Source: Neoechinorhynchus agilis
Taxonomy: Eukaryota > Acanthocephala
NCBI GenBank assembly: GCA_051530055.1
Contig: CM121343.1
Location: 5,828,001 to 5,892,000, forward strand
DNA: 64,000 bases
Direction: 5' to 3'
Shown: positions 57,883 to 64,000 of the stretch, in pieces
Position numbering within the stretch: position 1 is the first letter of the stretch
Layout: each line of letters begins with the position of its first letter
Notes under the pieces: model-generated
What the model was told of the DNA's origin: nothing
The model's database searches: none
What the model saw: the letters and a program-made list of their open reading frames with translations, nothing else
Program-made: the position numbers and the translations under genes

Positions 57883-58818
57883 TCAATCGTTGTTCAGTGA
57901 TTGGTATTTGTCCAATAATTTACAAGTATTTAATCTGAATTCCATATATGCTCTGGAGAGGTTGTAGCCACTTTTAAGTATAGTTTCAACCTGTTCCCAT
58001 TTCATTTTGTGATTGCTTCGCCTGATTTTTGTCAGAATAATCGATATTGGGTGAAGATGTGGCGAGCATGGTGGACATAGCAATAGTTCTCTATTTGAAT
58101 GCTTCTTTATAACTTTAAGAAGCAACTCGTTTGAAACGAGTCTTCTATTATCCGTTATGACCACTTTAGTACTGCTCGGTACAACTTCTAGTGCCGAGTC
58201 AATAAGATCGACAAACTCTTGTTCGTCGCAGTAGGGTGAGCTTATTTTGTACTTTAAAACAGTGTCCCATGTAGTGCAAAGGAATAAATGAAAATAATGG
58301 GCTCTCGGTGGGCTGAATGTTGTTTCGCCGATAAAGACGAAGTCATCGTTTTTGTAAAAACAAACTGATCGCACATATGATTGCTGCAATTTGCAAAAGT
58401 TTGATTGAACAGTATCGTTGCATTGGAGCGGAAAGACGCTTTGAAACGCTAATGGCCACAATAGGTCAATATTTACATATTTTTGATTATTTATAATGCT
58501 CGCTGGACTTTCTCGGTGTTCAATAAGAGATGATGAAATCATAGATCGATCAGTACCATTCACTGGTGCCATATTATCATCTTTGAGAGTCTTATAGTCT
58601 CTTCGGGTTTGGAATATGGTTTTGATATCTAAAAATTCTCCTGCCCGTAATCGTTTTAAGAGTCTAATTACTGTTCTATTGGACAGGTCCAAGTAGACGG
58701 CGATTTCCTTGTTTTTATGGCCTGCCTCCTTAAGTTGTTTGAGTTTAGCGATTGTTTCGATCGTAACCGAGCGGCGTTGCTTCCTTCTTTTTTTATACTC
58801 AAATCGTTTATTGGGCAT
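57883..58818 (-). CDS. IS630/Tc1-mariner-type transposase-derived protein, catalytic residues altered
   Basis: A complete, intronless 311-codon frame. Residues ~1-60 are a basic helix-turn-helix: TIAKLKQLKEAGHKNKEIAV and LSNRTVIRLLKRLR. The second half has the shape of the IS630/Tc1-mariner DDE domain: FIGETTF (usual first aspartate position is glycine), VVITDNRRL (second aspartate kept), and LLLCPPCSPHLHPISIILTKI (the usual PPYSPDLNPIE signature with D to H and E to S). So two of three catalytic acids appear lost, while the frame is fully open. No terminal inverted repeats were found around it. Either a domesticated DNA-binding protein or a recently dead transposon; the open frame favours the former slightly. 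Confidence 0.72.
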   Translation of the reverse strand: MPNKRFEYKKRRKQRRSVTIETIAKLKQLKEAGHKNKEIAVYLDLSNRTVIRLLKRLRAGEFLDIKTIFQTRRDYKTLKDDNMAPVNGTDRSMISSSLIEHRESPASIINNQKYVNIDLLWPLAFQSVFPLQCNDTVQSNFCKLQQSYVRSVCFYKNDDFVFIGETTFSPPRAHYFHLFLCTTWDTVLKYKISSPYCDEQEFVDLIDSALEVVPSSTKVVITDNRRLVSNELLLKVIKKHSNRELLLCPPCSPHLHPISIILTKIRRSNHKMKWEQVETILKSGYNLSRAYMEFRLNTCKLLDKYQSLNND

Positions 58819-60084
58819 TGGTTAAAGGGTACTTAACTTCATGCAGCTCTCTATTTCGTGGTTAACGTTTTTGGAAAGCTCCTCTGAGTGACTATGGATG
58901 AGACAGTGCACGTGTATGGATAAAGGAAACCACCGTGAGTAATCGTGCCTTTGTCTTGTGCCTATTCTCTTCCTCGTTGAACGTATAGCAATCTGATCTT
59001 ATGTGGAAAAGAAACAATGGTTGTCGGTGCAAAATATGTACTACAACACATATACGAGTCTTTGATGAGCGTAATCTGCTACCCTTGCTCACATCGACAA
59101 AAAAAAACTTAAAAGTTGCGGAATCGAGCGACTTTGGAAATTGTCAAAGGAACGCCGAGCAATCAAATTAAACCAGACCAAGCTTTGTTCGATTAACCGT
59201 TTTAAGAAGCTTATTATCCCCGTCGTTCAATTTTGGTCCTTCTAGCATTCGAGCCTTGCCTTTTTTGTGATAATCACCATCCAAAAATCTTACATCGACA
59301 ATTGAAACCGACTTTTACTGGATCACCATTAGACATTGAGCTACTATAGGTGTATCGATTAGGAAATAGACGTTCAAAGCCCGGATCAAGTGGTACGCTC
59401 GTTCGTTGATTATAGAAGAACTGAAATACTCTTTTTTGCTACATGTAATTCCACGAGGCGCTTTTATAACCATGTTCAAATGGCCAATCTAATGTTTCAG
59501 AAATTCGTCTAACAAACTTTTACGGTTGTATGCAACAACGATTGTTGCCTAAACAATGTACCAACCTCAAAAGTTGAGATGACCTGATAAGAACCGAATG
59601 GTCACTGTAAGTTTCCTTCAAATGAATTGTTAAATTCGAGATTGATGAGTGTGTGTGTGCTGGAATTGAGAAGAGTTTTGTGATTCATATTATAAATCGT
59701 CTTTTTCAAGCAAAATCGCATGATCCAGTGCCTGTGAACTCAAAATTCCTCGCTAGTAAGGTCCACTAGCGCGAAATTCTAATCGGGATACTACGATCAT
59801 ATCGCTTCGAATGCCACAAATTACGATACCAAGGAGCGTAATGTTACGAAACGCATTGGCGGCTGTTTATACTGAACTGGTATATTTCTACGTCACACGT
59901 TGAAACTATCGCGCCGTTTAACTAATTTGAATTGCCAAGGTCCTAATAACGGCGGGGAGGAGAATGCTAAGAGGTGGTGGTGGTGGTGGTGAATTAGAGT
60001 GTATCGTAGAGAGATGAACGAGTTGGATGGGGATTGGCGGGAGATTTTGTTCCCTTAAAGTAGGTAGCGGACTTCGAGGTTTAA
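58819..60084. other. Intergenic, upstream of the TCF gene
   Basis: No gene recognised. A GGT/GTG run at about 59973-59990 is the only simple repeat. Confidence 0.45.
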
Positions 60085-62042
60085 ATGATTTCTTTGAAGA
60101 CCATGGCAATGAAGTTAGAAATTAAAGACAAAGAGGATGATGATTCCACTGGACGAAAAAAAATGGATATATCAAATGAAAGCTCGTGTGTAAAAATCAC
60201 GTCTACCGAGAATGGAAACAATGAAATCGATAACGGTCATTCTGCTCCTGACGAATGCACACCAGAAAAAGACGAAATCAAAATATTCGATGATGAAGGA
60301 GACGGTGACGCTCCAATAACGCCTCTGATGGACGACAAATTGGGTTTAATGGAAAACAATCTTCAGCAATTTGGGTATGACGAACAGGTTAGCGTGTGGG
60401 GGGGAGGTTTAAGTTCTGCAATCTTAACTCTCTTATTGAACTTTAAATTTAAGATGGAGCTTAATGTTGATAGTGCGAAATCGGAATATTTGAGTACGCC
60501 AGCACAAAGTAACAAAGATCCAGAAAGCACGGGTATTAGAGAATTTTCGCCAGTGTCATTGTCGGTTACATTTCAGTAGTCTATAGTGCAAATCACGGTC
60601 GGCAATTCAATTCGGGAATAATAAGGCCTAAGGTGAGGCCAGGGGTTACTATGACGGCAAATAATGGATCTTTGCGACCACCATATTTTACAGGATCGTC
60701 AGTATAAGAACTATTTGCTTCTGCGTAAATCGCGTTTAGGCTTATCAATCCTGGACTAATGTTAAATATGCACGGCGTACTTAATGGGAATTTCAGTGGC
60801 CTACCCGAAAGGGAGAACGGCACGAATATGGACACTTCTAAAGGAAAATCCGGATTTCCCGAGCACGATTACAATATGCGTGTCTCACCGTTGCATCCTG
60901 GAGTTGCATGGCCGAACCCACAGCCTGTTGTTAGCCATTGTGTGAGAGCAAGTTTTAATCCATTTTTATCAATCAATGCAAACCTTAATACCTTTGGTTC
61001 TGATCCACGACTCCCTGAGATGTCATCAGCTGCGAATCTAGCTGCGCAAGCGATGGCGGCAGCCGCATCGGGTCTACCCATGCCGACGGTTGAAATTCCG
61101 GCTGCTGGATTTTTTAAGGATCAGCGATTGCTCCCCGAGTATTCCAACTCTTCAGCCACAACCAATCGAATCGATCAAAAAGAAGCAATAAACGGTCAGA
61201 GATTTTTAGCTGATAATAGCAACAGTGGTGGGGAATATGATTCTGAGCAGCAGCAGCGAGGACAAGAGAGGCGGCCACATATTAAGAAGCCCTTGAACGC
61301 ATTTATGCTCTTTATGCGCGAGCATAGGTCCAAGGTCGTCAACGAGAACGACATTAAGGAAAGTGCGGCGATTAACCAATTGTTAGGACGTAAATGGCAT
61401 TCTTTGCCAAAAGAAGAACAGTCGAAGTATTATGAGATGGCTAAAGAGGAGAGAATGAAGCACATGGAGCTCCATCCCGGATGGAGTGCTCGTGAGAACT
61501 ACGGTCTTAGGAAAAGACGAAGGACGCGCCGAGAGCCCCCTCGAAACGCGAGTTCCTCTAATCCCGGTTAGAACGATCATTTAAGTCGCAATTTCGCCTA
61601 ATCAAATAATATTGCAGAATTTGCCCGGAAATGTAGAGCCAGATATGGATCCGACCGCGTTGAGCTCTGGTGTAAGACGTGTAAACGGAAAAAGAAATGC
61701 AGTCGCTTTACTAGTGAAGAAAGCAGCTACAGAGTCGCCATTGACAACAACGCGACTGAAGTGACTTCTTGCAACGACGGTCCGTACGATGTAGTCGAAG
61801 AAAACGAGGAAGATATAGACGTGGAATGCGACTTGTTTAATGCTGCGTCCCCTAGACTTCTCGAGATTCATAGTGACGATGATAATAGCTCAAAAAATCC
61901 GGAACCCAATCAGTATTCGTCGAATGATGACGCACAGAGCACTGAACAGAATGTTAATCCTTTTCAAGCAGAGAAGATCGCAAAGGAAGGAATTTTTAAA
62001 AGCAATCAAGACGGATCTCCTTCTCGAGATACAAAATCATAA
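60085..62042 (+). CDS. TCF/LEF (POP-1/Pangolin-like) transcription factor
   Basis: Nuclear effector of Wnt/beta-catenin signalling. Exon 1 (60085-60387) carries a beta-catenin-binding motif: [13 protein letters not shown]. Exon 2 (60454-60564) joins it in frame. A further short exon near 60640-60710 is likely. The large exon (about 60740-61566) has the HMG box: [56 protein letters not shown] and WSARENYG, then a basic tail [10 protein letters not shown]. The last exon (61618-62042) joins through a canonical 51-base intron (61567-61617) and supplies the C-clamp: [20 protein letters not shown] then KKKC, followed by an acidic tail. The C-clamp binds helper sites next to TCF sites. WSAREN and WCKxCKRKKKC resemble nematode POP-1 more than vertebrate TCFs. 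It converges on the CAAP1-like gene. Confidence 0.93.
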
Positions 62043-62265
62043 TGACTAAAGTATATGTTATTTATGTACTCGTCGTTTGGCTTTAAATTTTAAGCATTTT
62101 TTAAACGAATAAGATTTTCTCTTTAAATTGACACTAAGCGAATACGCTTCATAACAAATAAGATCTATTGATCAAATTCTCTTCAAGGGTTCAGCGGAAA
62201 ATTATCGAGGACGATATTTTATTTTAACACACACACCGAACATTATTCGCAGCTTTCATGCGATC

Positions 62266-63858
62266 CTACCCAAAGGAACCGCATATTCTGTCCATTAAGG
62301 TAATGGACGAATCCTCGAGGCCGCTTGACGAATCCGAGGTCTCTGAGTTGTTTTTTTGGTTCCATTTGTTTACAATCGGAGTTGTGAGCCGAAGGACGGA
62401 ATCTGGACGCCTACGATTCACTTTCTTCTTCTCCTGCTGCTGTTCGTCTGCTTCATCGAGGAGATCGGTCGTACTGATGGAACCTCCCTTTTCGGCATCA
62501 CTCTCAGATGCTTTGTCATCCGCGGATGACCACAAGACGTCGGCACCGCCGCCGCCGAGTTGGATGTTAGGACGAATTTCCGGGGACTCCAGAGCCGAGC
62601 TCCAACCAGGAGAGAGTTTTCTCAATCGTTTCTTCTTTTTTGGTTTGTACACAGCTGTCGTCTCGTGATTTACCTCCTCGTCGTTTAAGATACCTTCAGT
62701 TTTCCTTTCTGGTAGAACGTCAGAAAATCCAGCGAGACCACTCAAGCTGGTGGTCTTTATTCGAATATCCATCAATGTTGACCGGCGTAGTTCGCTTTCA
62801 TCAAACGGTTGCTGATCAGCTATCGGAAGCGTTTTGGTTCGGACGGGTACAAACGCCCGTTCCTCACCGGCGACCTTTTCGTCATCATCGTCAGTCCCAG
62901 AGGATGAAAGCATTTCCTTTCCATCAAGAATACACCGGATCCGTTTTTTCGACATACATTCAAGCTGATCAATACATCGCACCCGGACATCTTCCATGTC
63001 CCTTTGACGGAGTATATCAGGCATCATTGCATCCAATCTTCTTTGCCCAACACTCTTAAGCATTTCTTCCAACATCTTCTCGCGGTCATCAATAAAAGAC
63101 CAAATCGGCTTCAATTTAATCTTCGAATCGCCCAAAACATCATCATCCTCTTCATCCTTTGATTGGACCCGCTTTGTTCTTCTTCTCTTCTTCACAATCA
63201 CTCTTTTTTTCTTACTCTTTCTGCACTCCTCGCAGGACTCAGTGGATGAACACGTAGAACACGACGAGGACGAAGATTTCTTACGTCTTCTTCTTTTTCG
63301 CCGTTTTGAAGAAAGAGACCGCTTCCTTCTCTTCCGCCGATGTTCATCCCTTCCACCAGTTGTGCTTTGAGAGTCATCTTTCAACTGCTGCTGCTGCTGC
63401 TGCTTGTTCACTATTGGATCTTGACCCAAAGTGCCCTGTTGAGCTTGGAAACGCAGATAATTCTTGTACCGCTTCTCAGCCCGCGTGCTTCGACGACCGC
63501 CCCTACCCTTCTCGTCATCTGAATCATGGACTTTTGGTGGTGATTTTGTAAATATATTACGGCCAAGCAGGCGATAACTAAAGTTGAGATGCTCCGGAAT
63601 GTGCTTTATCGGAAACGCTGATTGGTACAAGTCGTTCGACCTGTCCCCTGTCAATCGCCTCATGTAATTCTCATGGAACTTCTGATGAAATGCACTCTGC
63701 GATAGACCCGGACGACTTGGTGACGACCGACGACGGTCATGTCGACCTTCACCACTGTTATCGCGCCTACGGAAGGAGCTCATCGCGATGCCCGATTGTG
63801 GAGAAAAGAACGAATCGAGAATATTTTCAGAATTCTTCCGGGTCACGTGACGTAACAT
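62266..63858 (-). CDS. CAAP1-like protein (caspase activity and apoptosis inhibitor 1 family)
   Basis: A single-exon 530-codon frame. The recognisable core (residues ~248-320) reads IKLKPIWSFIDDREKMLEEM, LKSVGQRRLDAMMPDILRQR, then CIDQLECMSKKRIRCILDGK. This parallels human CAAP1, which has LKPVSFYISDKKEML, GEKKLQKMLPDVLK and QLELLSEKKILKILEG. Around it are low-complexity, highly basic and serine-rich stretches (KRRKRSLSSKRRKRRRRKKS) and a poly-Q run. Nothing catalytic is visible. The protein is longer than human CAAP1 (about 360 residues). Two starts are possible: 63858, or the ATG at 63783 giving MSSFRRRDN, which fits a charged N-terminus better. The human protein is reported to restrain caspase-10; the role here is unknown. 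Confidence 0.82.
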   Translation of the reverse strand: MLRHVTRKNSENILDSFFSPQSGIAMSSFRRRDNSGEGRHDRRRSSPSRPGLSQSAFHQKFHENYMRRLTGDRSNDLYQSAFPIKHIPEHLNFSYRLLGRNIFTKSPPKVHDSDDEKGRGGRRSTRAEKRYKNYLRFQAQQGTLGQDPIVNKQQQQQQLKDDSQSTTGGRDEHRRKRRKRSLSSKRRKRRRRKKSSSSSCSTCSSTESCEECRKSKKKRVIVKKRRRTKRVQSKDEEDDDVLGDSKIKLKPIWSFIDDREKMLEEMLKSVGQRRLDAMMPDILRQRDMEDVRVRCIDQLECMSKKRIRCILDGKEMLSSSGTDDDDEKVAGEERAFVPVRTKTLPIADQQPFDESELRRSTLMDIRIKTTSLSGLAGFSDVLPERKTEGILNDEEVNHETTAVYKPKKKKRLRKLSPGWSSALESPEIRPNIQLGGGGADVLWSSADDKASESDAEKGGSISTTDLLDEADEQQQEKKKVNRRRPDSVLRLTTPIVNKWNQKNNSETSDSSSGLEDSSITLMDRICGSFG

Positions 63859-64000
63859 GCAGGTACGCTTTTGTTATTTTCGGTCACCACGTTCATATCT
63901 AATTAACACAAAATCATTTCTGAATCTATTCGATGTGAGTAAGCAACAAATATTCGCTTATTCATCTCGATTTTGACGGTCAAGGTGCTCATTGAACTAT

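Overview
The window is eukaryotic, AT-rich and invertebrate-like: multi-exon genes with mostly short introns (about 40-65 bases where I could place them) lie between stretches packed with transposon debris, foldback elements and tandem repeats. The best fit is an early-branching (clade I / Dorylaimia-like) nematode. Reasons: the TCF gene has a POP-1-like HMG box and a C-clamp of the WCKxCKRKKKC type; MND1 is present, although C. elegans lacks it; and the calcium-channel gene keeps what looks like a U12-type intron, although C. elegans has lost the minor spliceosome. The assignment is inference; no search was run.

Layout. 0-4 kb: MND1 (minus) and a small secreted cysteine-rich protein gene (plus), with a 284-base inverted copy of the latter's 3' end at 200-483. 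4.3-12.4 kb: an L-type (CaV1, egl-19-like) calcium channel alpha1 gene on the minus strand, with a pair of duplicated 97-nt exons and the candidate U12 intron. 12.4-32.5 kb: accessory DNA holding LINE, Penelope-like and Ty3/Gypsy remnants, small inverted-repeat elements, and an intact intronless protein kinase D-like gene (27369-29105) between inverted repeats. 32.7-39.3 kb: LIPT1 (plus) converging on the phosphorylase kinase alpha gene (minus), whose introns contain an (AAT)n run of about 134 units and a foldback element. 40.3-42.0 kb: five tandem copies of a ~375-base unit. 43.1-48.2 kb: two unrecognised small genes, TOLLIP (plus) and an RBM5/RBM10-like gene (minus). 49.8-50.4 kb: a minisatellite. 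50.7-55.5 kb: a CLIP3/4-like ankyrin/CAP-Gly gene (plus) converging on an NCK adaptor gene (minus). 57.9-58.8 kb: an open but catalytically altered IS630/Tc1-mariner-type transposase gene. 60.1-63.9 kb: TCF/LEF (plus) converging on a CAAP1-like gene (minus).

The host genes are a mixed housekeeping and signalling set with no pathway logic in their order. Several adjacent genes converge tail to tail with very little space (26 bases between LIPT1 and PHKA, about 70 between CLIP and NCK). Exon ends below come from matching conserved protein segments to GT/AG sites and are approximate unless stated as exact. Several junctions show no usable canonical splice site.
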